Positions 42,160-50,765 of a DNA stretch of 64,000 nt are shown here, one piece after another. This stretch comes from Clostridiales bacterium (GTDB lineage Bacteria > Bacillota > Clostridia > Oscillospirales > Oscillospiraceae). The stretch lies in NCBI GenBank assembly GCA_022786995.1, contig JALFUW010000025.1, positions 1-64,000 on the forward strand. Reading direction: 5' to 3'. Positions within the stretch are counted from its first letter, which is position 1. The number at the start of each line of letters is the position of its first letter. The notes under the pieces were generated by a model that did no database searches, was not told where the DNA came from, and saw only the letters and a program-made list of their open reading frames with translations. Position numbers and translations under genes: made by a program.

Positions 42160-42696
42160 ATGCGTGTCATAACAGGAAAGGCCAGAGGTGTGCAGCTGAA
42201 AACCCCGGATGGGATGCTGACACGCCCAACGGCGGATCGTGTGAAAGAGGCATTATTCAGTATCATCAACTTTGATATCCCGGGTGCCAATGTGCTGGAT
42301 CTGTTTGGCGGTACCGGGCAGCTTGGCATTGAAGCGCTGAGCAGAGGCGCAGAACTATGCGTGTTTGTGGATGCTCGTGAAGAAGCCTGCCGACTGATCA
42401 AGGAAAACCTGAGACGGACGAAACTGGAAGGTACCGTTGTTCGCTGCGACTATATGGATTACCTGAACAGATGCAAAGAAAGGTTTTCCATCATTTTTCT
42501 TGATCCTCCGTATGCAGAGGAATTTCTTGAAAACGCGATAAAACGAATCATGGAAATTGACATTTTGCAAACCGATGGTATAATAGTCGCAGAGAGACCT
42601 GCCGGAAAGGAATTGCCTTGGGAATTCGACGGCTATCAGCGCTCCAAAGACTATAAGTATGGGAAAACGCTGCTTACAATCTACCGTAGGCTGTGA
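42160..42696 (+). CDS. rsmD: 16S rRNA (guanine966-N2)-methyltransferase RsmD
   Basis: ITGKARGVQLKTPDG...RPTADRVKEALFSII...DLFGGTGQLGIEALSRGA...FLDPPYAE. Confidence 0.94.
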   Translation: MRVITGKARGVQLKTPDGMLTRPTADRVKEALFSIINFDIPGANVLDLFGGTGQLGIEALSRGAELCVFVDAREEACRLIKENLRRTKLEGTVVRCDYMDYLNRCKERFSIIFLDPPYAEEFLENAIKRIMEIDILQTDGIIVAERPAGKELPWEFDGYQRSKDYKYGKTLLTIYRRL

Positions 42697-42713
42697 GCGG
42701 TGTCTGAGTATCT

Positions 42714-43208
42714 ATGAAAATAGCGATTTATCCGGGTAGTTTTGACCCGATTACCAGCGGGCACTTGAATATCATACGCAGGGCCTCCAGCATTTTTGAT
42801 AAGCTGATTGTTTGCGTCATGGTCAATGCAGGCAAGAATCCTATGTTTACGCAGGAAGAACGGGTGGAATTGATACGCCGCGTAACCGGGGATCTGCCGA
42901 ATGTAGAGATCGACAGCTCTAACGAGCTGCTGGCGGAATACGCTAGGCGGCGGGGGAGCTGCGTAATTGTAAAGGGCCTGCGAGCTGTATCTGATTTTGA
43001 GACAGAATTTCAGATGGCGCTGATCAACCATAAGATCAATTCGGAACTGGATACGATGTTTCTAACCGCTGACAGCCAGTATATGTACCTGAGTTCCAGT
43101 ATGGTAAAGGAACTGGGAACCTACGGGGTAGACCTTTCGGATTTGCTTCCCAGTGAAATTATTCCAGATTTTCAGGAAAGAATAGAGCACAGGAAACAAC
43201 ATTTTTAG
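42714..43208 (+). CDS. coaD: Pantetheine-phosphate adenylyltransferase
   Basis: IAIYPGSFDPITSGHLNIIRRAS. Confidence 0.97.
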   Translation: MKIAIYPGSFDPITSGHLNIIRRASSIFDKLIVCVMVNAGKNPMFTQEERVELIRRVTGDLPNVEIDSSNELLAEYARRRGSCVIVKGLRAVSDFETEFQMALINHKINSELDTMFLTADSQYMYLSSSMVKELGTYGVDLSDLLPSEIIPDFQERIEHRKQHF

Positions 43209-43220
43209 GAGGAAAACAGT

Positions 43221-43724
43221 ATGGCAGACCGTAGCACAGAGGATATCATTGGCGCTTTATATGACATGGTTCAGGATGCCCGCTCCATGCCTTTGGCAGC
43301 GGATAAGTGTATTCTGGAACGGGATCGTGTCTTGGATATGCTGGATGAAATTTTGGCTCAGCTGCCAGGAGAAATCAAACAATCCCGCGCCATTGTTGAG
43401 TCCCGTACCGAAATCGTTGGTCAGGCACGTCGTGAAGCTGAAAATATTGTAAAAGAAGCGCAGGAAAAAGCAAAGCAGATGGTAACCAAGGAAGCAGTAT
43501 ATATTGAAGCGAAAAAACGCAGCGAAGAGTTGGTTTCTCAAACGCAGAATCGGATTAACCAGCTTCGCAAAGCGGCAAACGAGTATATGGACGAGTCGCT
43601 GAGACAAACAGAAGAGGTCATTTCCGGCGCGTTGAATGAAGTGCGTGATACCAGAATGAAATTCCGCGCGGTTACAGAGTCGCAGGAGCAACGCAGAACG
43701 ATGAATGTGGATATTGAAGTATAA
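43221..43724 (+). CDS. Coiled-coil hypothetical protein (ATP synthase b / DivIVA-like)
   Basis: Long charged helix REAENIVKEAQEKAKQMVTKEAVYIEAKKRSEELVSQTQNRINQLRKAANEYMDE; follows coaD. Confidence 0.65.
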   Translation: MADRSTEDIIGALYDMVQDARSMPLAADKCILERDRVLDMLDEILAQLPGEIKQSRAIVESRTEIVGQARREAENIVKEAQEKAKQMVTKEAVYIEAKKRSEELVSQTQNRINQLRKAANEYMDESLRQTEEVISGALNEVRDTRMKFRAVTESQEQRRTMNVDIEV

Positions 43725-43741
43725 TGAATATGACGAAGTAT

Positions 43742-43777
43742 CGGGACGAGCTGGATGGCTCGCCCCGGTATTTTTTT
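43742..43777 (+). terminator. Rho-independent terminator
   Basis: CGGGACGAGC-TGGATG-GCTCGCCCCG followed by a T7 tract. Confidence 0.8.
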
Positions 43778-43818
43778 GCCATCAATCGAATAGCATTTAG
43801 GGAAGGGGGGATGTGCAC

Positions 43819-44271
43819 ATGACATACAATCGGAAAGTCACAGGCAGGGCGCTGTCAGCGCCGGCAGCCTTTACAATAGGTGTGTGTAGCAGCATAGGGA
43901 TAACGCTGCTTCTATCGGCAATATTGGCAAAACTAATCAGTTTAGAAAAACTTGAATGGGAAAAGATTGGATATGGGATAATCGTGATTCTTCTGATTGC
44001 CTCAGCAATTGGCGCAAAAGTAACGTGTCTCGTGCTCAAAAGAAGAAAAATATTATGTTGTTTCCTTTCCGGAGTTTTGTATTGGTTGGGGTTGCTGATC
44101 ATTGCGGCTCTATTCTATGGTGGTCAGTATAGCGGAATTGGTGTATCGGGTGCTATTATCTTATGTGGATGTGCAGTAGTATGTCTGCAGGAGGTAAGAT
44201 CAGACTGTTGCACAAAAACGCCCACTGCGAAAGGGAAGCGAAGAAAAAAACATTATAACCCAGGTAGGTAA
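43819..44271 (+). CDS. TIGR04086-like small membrane protein
   Basis: Four predicted TM segments, MTYNRKVTGRALSAPAAFTIGVCSSIGITLLLSAILAKLI; basic tail. Confidence 0.6.
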   Translation: MTYNRKVTGRALSAPAAFTIGVCSSIGITLLLSAILAKLISLEKLEWEKIGYGIIVILLIASAIGAKVTCLVLKRRKILCCFLSGVLYWLGLLIIAALFYGGQYSGIGVSGAIILCGCAVVCLQEVRSDCCTKTPTAKGKRRKKHYNPGR

Positions 44272-44285
44272 ATCTAATTTACCCA

Positions 44286-44342
44286 TAGATATTGGATTTG
44301 CAAGGCGGGCTGCAAATCCAATATCTAGTGTTGCACCGCCTT
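44286..44342 (+). other. 17-bp perfect hairpin with possible loop-3' pseudoknot
   Basis: TAGATATTGGATTTGCA-AGGCGGGC-TGCAAATCCAATATCTA; loop AGGCGG (44303-44308) is complementary to CCGCCT (44336-44341). Confidence 0.5.
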
Positions 44343-44454
44343 TCTTGCCGCAATATATTGGAAAAAAGTAAAAATTGGTAAAGATTGACCTTCCAAACTT
44401 TACGTCGGTTTACATAACGCTGTTAACATAATTATCCGTCAAAATCTACAAAAA

Positions 44455-44483
44455 AAGCATTTTTGGCTAAAAATGCTTGAATT
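44455..44483. terminator. A/T-rich hairpin, possible bidirectional terminator
   Basis: AAGCATTTTT-GGCT-AAAAATGCTT flanked by A-tract and T-tract. Confidence 0.6.
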
Positions 44484-44583
44484 TTTGTAAGAAATGGAGT
44501 ATAGTGTGTGTACAAAGTTTTCCGGCAGATTTGTATTATTTACCGCACTTCACTCCCTTTTTTCGTAAGCGTGTTTTTGCTGT

Positions 44584-45141
44584 TTGATCGTGTATGGGGG
44601 TGGTTGTGCGGTGCGCAAGCGTTTGTTCCTCTCACATAATATCAGCCGCAAGGGATTGCCGTTGGTTCTTGCAGTCTTCTGGCTCGTTGGCCTTCTTTGT
44701 GGTATTTGCTATTTCTCAGCTTGTGACAATAGAGTGATTTCGCTGATGCACAGAATGGCTTCCTGTTCTGTGTCGATCGTTGGCCTACTGAATACTGCGT
44801 TTATACCCTTTCTACTGACTGTGTTATTTATGGCCTTATCCAGACCTTGGGCGGTTATTGGAATTTGCTTTTTTAAGTCTTTTCTTTTTTCTTTTGTCTC
44901 GATAGGTTGCCTGGCAACATTTGGCTCTGGTGGTTGGCTGTTTCGATACTTCCTCCTCTTTGGTGACTGCGTTCTCCTGCCTGCTCTATTTTGGTATTGT
45001 ATGCGGTATACTTCTAAACCAATAGGAGTTTGCTGGAGTGTGATTTCGATTGCATTCGCTATTGTGATTGTACTTGTCGCTGTGCTGGATTATCGCATTA
45101 TAGCACCGTTTGCGTGCTTGATAGATTCTATGAAAGGGTAA
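44584..45141 (+). CDS. Polytopic membrane protein of unknown function
   Basis: Hydrophobic 185-aa ORF between the membrane protein and xerD; start (TTG or the downstream GTG) uncertain. Confidence 0.55.
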   Translation: MIVYGGGCAVRKRLFLSHNISRKGLPLVLAVFWLVGLLCGICYFSACDNRVISLMHRMASCSVSIVGLLNTAFIPFLLTVLFMALSRPWAVIGICFFKSFLFSFVSIGCLATFGSGGWLFRYFLLFGDCVLLPALFWYCMRYTSKPIGVCWSVISIAFAIVIVLVAVLDYRIIAPFACLIDSMKG

Positions 45142-45157
45142 ATAGGTAGGCTGTTTC

Positions 45158-46045
45158 ATGCTGGACATTATTTGTGAATATGAAGATTACCTGAGCAGGG
45201 TAAGACAGGCGTCCGGTAATACGGTTTCCTCCTATATTCGTGACATTCGTCAGTTTTCTGATTGGCTGGAACGTGCAGAGAAAACCGAACTGCTGAGTGC
45301 TACACAACAGAATATCAGTACATATCTTACTTACCTGGTGGACCATGGGAAATCTGGTTCGACAGCATCGCGAACGCTGGCCAGTCTTAAGAATTTCTAT
45401 GCGTACGCCGTATCTTCTGGTGTTCTGGAAACCTCTCCGATTACTGAGCAGATTCATGTGGATCGTGGCGAGCGCAAACCTCCGCAGATTCTGACAGGTA
45501 GGGAAGTGGAGCTGCTTTTATCGCAACCTGTTACTACTGATCCGAAGGGTCTTCGCGACAAAGCAATGCTGGAACTTATGTACGCAACCGGCATTCGCGT
45601 TTCGGAACTGATTGACTTGGATGTTGAGAGCGTAAATCTCGAAATGGGTGTTATTCGCTGTCAAGGAGCGAAAAAGACGCGTGTTATTCCTGTGTATCCC
45701 GCTGCACAAAAGGCCCTTGCAGTTTACCTCAGTGATGCCCGGCCTTACTTGACTGTGGGCACTTCGGAATCTGCGTTGTTTGTAAATATAGGCGGCGCCC
45801 GTATGAGCCGTCAGGGTTTCTGGAAGATTCTGAAATACTACCAGGGAAAAGCTGGAATTGAGAAGGAAATAACACCACATACTCTGCGCCATAGTTTTGC
45901 GGTACATCTTTTGGAAAATGGCGCTGATTTGAGTGCGTTGCAGGAGTTGATGGGGCACAGCGATATTTCCTCAACGCAAATGTACGCATCCCTCATAAAT
46001 CAAAAAGTCAAGTCTGTATATAAAAAATGTCATCCGAAAGCATAA
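45158..46045 (+). CDS. xerD: Tyrosine recombinase XerC/XerD
   Basis: LELMYATGIRVSELIDLD, HTLRHSFAVHLLENGADLSALQELMGHSDISSTQMYASL. Confidence 0.9.
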   Translation: MLDIICEYEDYLSRVRQASGNTVSSYIRDIRQFSDWLERAEKTELLSATQQNISTYLTYLVDHGKSGSTASRTLASLKNFYAYAVSSGVLETSPITEQIHVDRGERKPPQILTGREVELLLSQPVTTDPKGLRDKAMLELMYATGIRVSELIDLDVESVNLEMGVIRCQGAKKTRVIPVYPAAQKALAVYLSDARPYLTVGTSESALFVNIGGARMSRQGFWKILKYYQGKAGIEKEITPHTLRHSFAVHLLENGADLSALQELMGHSDISSTQMYASLINQKVKSVYKKCHPKA

Positions 46046-46075
46046 AAAAGGGGCTGTTTTTCTACAGCCCCTTTT
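46046..46075. terminator. Bidirectional terminator
   Basis: AAAAGGGGCTGT-TTTTCT-ACAGCCCCTTTT between convergent xerD and pfkA. Confidence 0.85.
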
Positions 46076-46106
46076 ATTAACAGTATAACGAACGAGAAGG
46101 AAAGGA

Positions 46107-47078
46107 TTAAATGCCGGTCATTGCTGCAAGCAAATCAACTTCCATTTTCTGGATACTCTTGTGCATGGACAGTCCTTCGTCAATATCAACATCTGTGAAT
46201 TCACCATCGTGTGTACAGACAATTCGGTTTGTCTTACCCTGCAGTAGAAGTTCTACAGCCAAATATCCCATTTTGGTAGCGTTGACGCGATCGCGTCCCG
46301 TAGGTGTGCCGCCTCTTTGGATGTGTCCCAAAACAGTCACACGGGGATCCAAATCAGTAGCTTCTTTAATTTTTACCGCGATTTCAGAAGCCGAGCCAGC
46401 GCCCTCAGCTACAACAATCATGTAGTGAGTAAAACCATTGAATCTTGCCTTTCGTATCTTTTCAACAACATCGCGCTCAAAATCAATTTCCTCTTCGGGT
46501 ACCAGGACCGCGGTGGCGCCAACAGCCAAACCAACATACATGGCAAGATATCCAGCGTTCCGGCCCATCACCTCAACAACAGAGCAGCGTTCGTGAGACT
46601 GCATGGTATCGCGAAGCTTATCAATACACTCAATAGCAGTATTCGCCGCAGTATCAAAGCCAATACAATAATTCGTGCAGCTAATATCGTTATCAATCGT
46701 ACCAGGAATACCAATTACATTGATTCCGTATTTGCTTAATGCGCGTGCTCCGCGGAAGGTGCCATCACCTCCAATGGCTATGATACTGTCTAAGCCAAGG
46801 AATTTACAAGTAGAAACTGCCTTTCTTTGACCTTCCTCAGTCATAAACTCCTTGCTTCGAGCTGTATACAGGATCGTTCCGCCTCTGTTAATCGTATGAG
46901 ATACACTTTTCTCATCCAATCTTACAATATCACCGGAAATCAGGCCATTCCATCCGCGACGAATTCCGTAGCACTCCAAACCATGATACAATGCTGTGCG
47001 GACGACCGCACGGACGCAGGGGTTCATGCCAGGGGCATCGCCACCACTGGTAAGTATACCAATTCTCTTAACACTCAT
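46107..47078 (-). CDS. pfkA: ATP-dependent 6-phosphofructokinase
   Basis: MSVKRIGILTSGGDAPGMNPCVRAVVRTA, IGGDGTFRGA, GIPGTIDNDI. Confidence 0.97.
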   Translation of the reverse strand: MSVKRIGILTSGGDAPGMNPCVRAVVRTALYHGLECYGIRRGWNGLISGDIVRLDEKSVSHTINRGGTILYTARSKEFMTEEGQRKAVSTCKFLGLDSIIAIGGDGTFRGARALSKYGINVIGIPGTIDNDISCTNYCIGFDTAANTAIECIDKLRDTMQSHERCSVVEVMGRNAGYLAMYVGLAVGATAVLVPEEEIDFERDVVEKIRKARFNGFTHYMIVVAEGAGSASEIAVKIKEATDLDPRVTVLGHIQRGGTPTGRDRVNATKMGYLAVELLLQGKTNRIVCTHDGEFTDVDIDEGLSMHKSIQKMEVDLLAAMTGI

Positions 47079-47259
47079 TGTAGGTTCCTCCATTCATACA
47101 GGTTGGATTCGCCTCTATTGTAGCTGCAAATCAAGAAAAAGTAAAGACATAATTCGACTATGAACGCACAGAATTTTTCATACCCCTATTACCTTTGAAA
47201 ACTACATCCAAAAGGGCAGAGGGAACGAAAGAAGAAGCATGCCGTGCTGCAATATATTT

Positions 47260-47745
47260 GGTTCAATGAAAAAACTTGTGAGATTTTTAGACGAACCGAC
47301 AAATGGAGCGTTTGTTGCACAGGTTCAAACATTTCAAAAATGCTGTCATCCTGAGCGAAGCGCAGCGTAGTCGAAGGATCTTGGCACGGAATGGACTGCA
47401 AAGGATAACGCAATGCGTAGATCCTTCGACTACGCTGCGCATTTTTCTGAGGTATGACTGCCACCGGCAGTCATGGAATCCGAAATCGCTGACGCTATGC
47501 TCAGGATGACAAGGTTTTCTGTTATTTGCGGCTGCCCGACAAATTCCAATTTCGTAACAGCTTATGGTCGAGGGGCCCAAAGGATGTAGGATGACCGCCC
47601 AGCGTCCGTGACGCATTGGCTGCGGGCCCTGCCCGCCAAATTCCAATTTGTCTGACAGTGGAAGCTTTCGGTCAATATTCCTGAATCCTGCGCCCCGGTG
47701 GAAAGCAGGCAAGGGAAAGGCACACACAAACTCTTTCATTGAACC
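47260..47745. repeat. Inverted-repeat-flanked non-coding segment
   Basis: GGTTCAATGAAA (47260-47271) and TTTCATTGAACC (47734-47745), with wider similarity on both sides. Confidence 0.55.
47345..47510. repeat. MITE-like palindromic repeat
   Basis: Outer GTCATCCTGAGC/GCTCAGGATGAC; inner 22-bp perfect IR GCGCAGCGTAGTCGAAGGATCT (47360-47381)/AGATCCTTCGACTACGCTGCGC (47418-47439). Confidence 0.75.
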
Positions 47746-47814
47746 ATAAATTTGTAATATCATTTCGGCAAATCCGAGAATGGCGTACGGGGACAGAAAA
47801 CAAACGAAACAAAA

Positions 47815-47840
47815 CGCTACAAAACCGCAATTTTGTAGCG
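47815..47840. other. 10-6-10 dyad A upstream of the recombinase
   Basis: CGCTACAAAA-CCGCAA-TTTTGTAGCG. Confidence 0.6.
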
Positions 47841-47952
47841 ACTGAGCCAGATACGGCTTGGGTTAGCGTCGGCAGCAGCTAGGGAGGGGAGCGCCCACCC
47901 GGTGAGGGGTTCGGCACTGGAACTTCAGAAGCAGTTATTCGTAGGCCTGACG

Positions 47953-47982
47953 AACGCAACAAAATAAAAATTTTGTTGCGTT
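47953..47982. other. 12-6-12 dyad B upstream of the recombinase
   Basis: AACGCAACAAAA-TAAAAA-TTTTGTTGCGTT. Confidence 0.6.
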
Positions 47983-48077
47983 TAGATGCAATTTGTGATA
48001 GAATATAAGCACAGCCGCATCGACTATGATCCCAAGGATTATCACCGAATCGATAACACATGTTTTTTGGAGGCTTT

Positions 48078-49076
48078 ATGAAACGCTATTCAGATTGTCC
48101 GCAAGTTCTGCGAGAATTTCTAATTTACCACGAAAACATTATGGGCCAGTCACCGTTGACAATATCTGAGTATTATCTGGATCTGAGAATGTTTCTCAGG
48201 TTTATCAAACTCATGCGTAATGATATGCCCATCTCAACCCAGCTGGACAATATTGATATTCGCGATGTAGATATTTCGTTTATTCAAAGTATCGATACTT
48301 CTGATGTATTTGATTTTCTATCGTACTTAGCGAATGATCGGGCTATCCACCCGGACTCAGTTTCTCCAGACTACGGAGTATCTCCATCTGCCCGTGCAAG
48401 AAAGCTTTCTTCGATTAAATCGTTTTTCAAATACTTAACAGTAAGAACGAAGCAACTGCAGGAAAATCCCGTTGCGGATTTGGAGTATCCAAAACTTCGC
48501 AAAAGTCTACCGAAGTACCTGACTATGGAACAGTCAGCTGCTTTGCTTCAGGCCGTTTCTGGGCAAAACGAAAAGCGCGATTATGCAATCTTGATGCTGT
48601 TCTTGAACTGTGGAATCCGCCGCAGTGAGTTGGTCGGGTTAAATCTTTCAGATGTTTATGAAGATCGCATCCGTGTCCTTGGCAAAGGCAATAAAGAACG
48701 CTTTGTGTACTTCGGAAAGGCTTGCCGCAAGGCTATTGATGCGTATCTGATTGAGCGCAACAAGAAAGAACTGTCGGACAACCGGGCGTTGTTTGGTTCA
48801 AGGGATAACAACAGAATCAGTGTCACAGCGGTGCACAGATTGGTAAAAAAAGCGCTTCTGAAGGCTGGCCTAGATTCCACACAGTTTTCAGCACACAAGC
48901 TGCGTCATACTGCCGCAACAATGATGCTCTCAGGTGGTGTTGATGTAAAAACTGTACAGGAAGTGCTGGGACATGAAAATCTGAATACAACCCAGATATA
49001 CACCCATATTGAAAATACGGAGTTGAGGATCGCGGCCGAAGCGAATCCACTCTCAAAACTTGATTTCGAAAAATAG
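48078..49076 (+). CDS. Tyrosine recombinase (Xer-like), second copy
   Basis: LNCGIRRSELVGLNLSDV, HKLRHTAATMMLSGGVDVKTVQEVLGHENLNTTQIYTHI. Confidence 0.9.
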   Translation: MKRYSDCPQVLREFLIYHENIMGQSPLTISEYYLDLRMFLRFIKLMRNDMPISTQLDNIDIRDVDISFIQSIDTSDVFDFLSYLANDRAIHPDSVSPDYGVSPSARARKLSSIKSFFKYLTVRTKQLQENPVADLEYPKLRKSLPKYLTMEQSAALLQAVSGQNEKRDYAILMLFLNCGIRRSELVGLNLSDVYEDRIRVLGKGNKERFVYFGKACRKAIDAYLIERNKKELSDNRALFGSRDNNRISVTAVHRLVKKALLKAGLDSTQFSAHKLRHTAATMMLSGGVDVKTVQEVLGHENLNTTQIYTHIENTELRIAAEANPLSKLDFEK

Positions 49077-49130
49077 TGGAAATAATGTCGATTGCAACTG
49101 ATTGTTGCTAAGAAATTGTGGGTAATTCTT

Positions 49131-49520
49131 ATGTCTATTGGAGAAAGAATTGTACAGTTGAGGAATGATAAGGGCGTTTCTCAGGGGCAGCTTGCGCAAA
49201 TCCTGGGCGTGTCTCGCCAGGCGATCAGCAAATGGGAAAATGATCAAAGCAGTCCAGACACTCTTCACCTTATCAAGCTTGCGGATGTTTTGGATACCGA
49301 GGTTGAATATCTGGCGACAGGACGGAAACCGGTCTATGAAGAGGCTCCGATTGTTGTAAATATGGTTCATAAAGTTGATAAAGTGGTAGAGAAAGTAGTC
49401 GAAAAGCCTATACTCAGAAAGATTGTGCGGGTAAAATATGTCAGAAATCCTTTGGAATACTTTTTGCTTGCTGTTATTTCCCTGATCATTGGCCTTATTC
49501 TTGGAGCAATTTTCCTTTAA
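49131..49520 (+). CDS. XRE-family HTH regulator with C-terminal TM
   Basis: MSIGERIVQLRNDKGVSQGQLAQILGVSRQAISKWENDQSSPD... then LEYFLLAVISLIIGLILGAIFL. Confidence 0.88.
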   Translation: MSIGERIVQLRNDKGVSQGQLAQILGVSRQAISKWENDQSSPDTLHLIKLADVLDTEVEYLATGRKPVYEEAPIVVNMVHKVDKVVEKVVEKPILRKIVRVKYVRNPLEYFLLAVISLIIGLILGAIFL

Positions 49521-49547
49521 CCCCCCTCCCCTTCTCCCCTTTTAGAT

Positions 49548-49584
49548 AAAAAAAGAAGGTACACAATTGTGCACCTTCTTTTTT
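49548..49584. terminator. Bidirectional terminator
   Basis: AAAAAAAGAAGGTACACAATTGTGCACCTTCTTTTTTT between convergent genes. Confidence 0.85.
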
Positions 49585-49672
49585 TGGTGGGCGAGGCGGG
49601 ACTTGAACCCGCACGTCCGCAGTGAACACTAGAACCTGAATCTAGCGAGTCTACCAATTCCACCACTCGCCC
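49585..49672 (-). tRNA. tRNA-Leu (anticodon CAG)
   Basis: Minus strand GGGCGAGTGGTGGAATTGGTAGACTCGCTAGATTCAGGTTCTAGTG...GCGGGTTCAAGTCCCGCCTCGCCCACCA; acceptor stem, T-loop, encoded CCA, anticodon loop TTCAGGT. Confidence 0.96.
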
Positions 49673-49818
49673 ATATCTCGTTGCCGTCTCTCAACGACCA
49701 ACATATGATACCACAGGTTCTTGTAATTGTCAATAAGAAAAAACTTGAGTTTCGGTATATCTTAGTCCCCAAGTTATCCACAGGAGAAAAACCACCAAAC
49801 AAGAAAAGCCGAAATAGT

Positions 49819-49985
49819 TAGGGCAACACCGCATAATGGGACAAGGAGATTCGGTGAGAGATTTTGACCCGAGCGAAAGTATGAAAAATGCGGGAATACT
49901 GGATGTATTTCCCATTTTTCATACTGCACGATTGGGGCAAAAGATCCGCCGAAGCCCGCAGTGCCCATTGTACGGTGTTGCCTTA
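49819..49985 (+). mobile_element. 167-bp palindromic MITE-like element, copy 2
   Basis: TAGGGCAACACCG...CGGTGTTGCCTTA termini bounded by TA; core GGGAATACTGGATGTATTTCCC; homologous to 26073-26239. Confidence 0.75.
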
Positions 49986-50753
49986 GCATTTTTTGTTCTT
50001 TTTGTAAATTATGTTCAAGCCTTTCAGCAGAAGATCCTTCTCAAGTATGATCTCCCGCTTACACAGCGGTGTAATGAACTGCGCCAGACCGCCAGTGGCA
50101 ATCAACGTGCAGCGGTGTCCAAGCTCTTCTTCCATCCGCTCAACAAGTCCGTCAATCATTGCAGCGGTTCCGTACATCATTCCGCTGCGCATACAGTCCA
50201 CCGTATTTTTACCAATGACCTGTTTCGGCTGGTCAAGGCTGATTCCCGGCAGCTGCGCCGCGCGGCTGGTCAGTGCGTCCAGCGAGACCCGGACACCGGG
50301 GAAAATCACGCCGCCCATATACACATTTTCTGGCTCCACCGCTTCAATGGTGGTAGCGGTACCCAGATCCAGCAGAAGCAGCGGCGCTTTGTATTCAGCC
50401 AATGCGGCAACCGCGATCACGATCCGGTCGCTGCCCACCTGAGAAGGCACATCCACATGGATGTTAAGGCCCGTTTTCAGTCCGGGGCCCACCACCATGG
50501 GCTGCTTTCCGATGATCTTGATCACGCCGGTTCGTACGGAGTTAAATACCGGCGGAACCACCGAAGAAATAATGCAGTCCTTGATATCCGACCGATCTAC
50601 ACCATATGCTTCCAGCATGTTTTTGATCTCCACGCCGTACTGATCCGATGTTCTGGTGCGGTCGGTGGCGATACGGGCTTTGAAAAGGATTTTATCGTCA
50701 CGAAAGCAGCCAATTACAAGATTGGTATTGCCGATATCAATGGCCAGAAGCAT
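49983..50753 (-). CDS. coaX: Type III pantothenate kinase
   Basis: MLLAIDIGNTNLVIGCF, LLLLDLGTATTIEAV, ATGGLAQFI. Confidence 0.95.
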   Translation of the reverse strand: MLLAIDIGNTNLVIGCFRDDKILFKARIATDRTRTSDQYGVEIKNMLEAYGVDRSDIKDCIISSVVPPVFNSVRTGVIKIIGKQPMVVGPGLKTGLNIHVDVPSQVGSDRIVIAVAALAEYKAPLLLLDLGTATTIEAVEPENVYMGGVIFPGVRVSLDALTSRAAQLPGISLDQPKQVIGKNTVDCMRSGMMYGTAAMIDGLVERMEEELGHRCTLIATGGLAQFITPLCKREIILEKDLLLKGLNIIYKKNKKC

Positions 50754-50765
50754 ACTATTTCCTCC

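Noticed and set aside
47287-47763. 158-aa minus-strand ORF in the repeat island
   Set aside because: Runs through inverted repeats (ILRLRCASLRMT is a translated dispersed repeat); not a credible protein.
49775-49783. TTATCCACA, perfect DnaA box
   Set aside because: Single isolated box, no cluster, no dnaA/dnaN nearby; not an origin.
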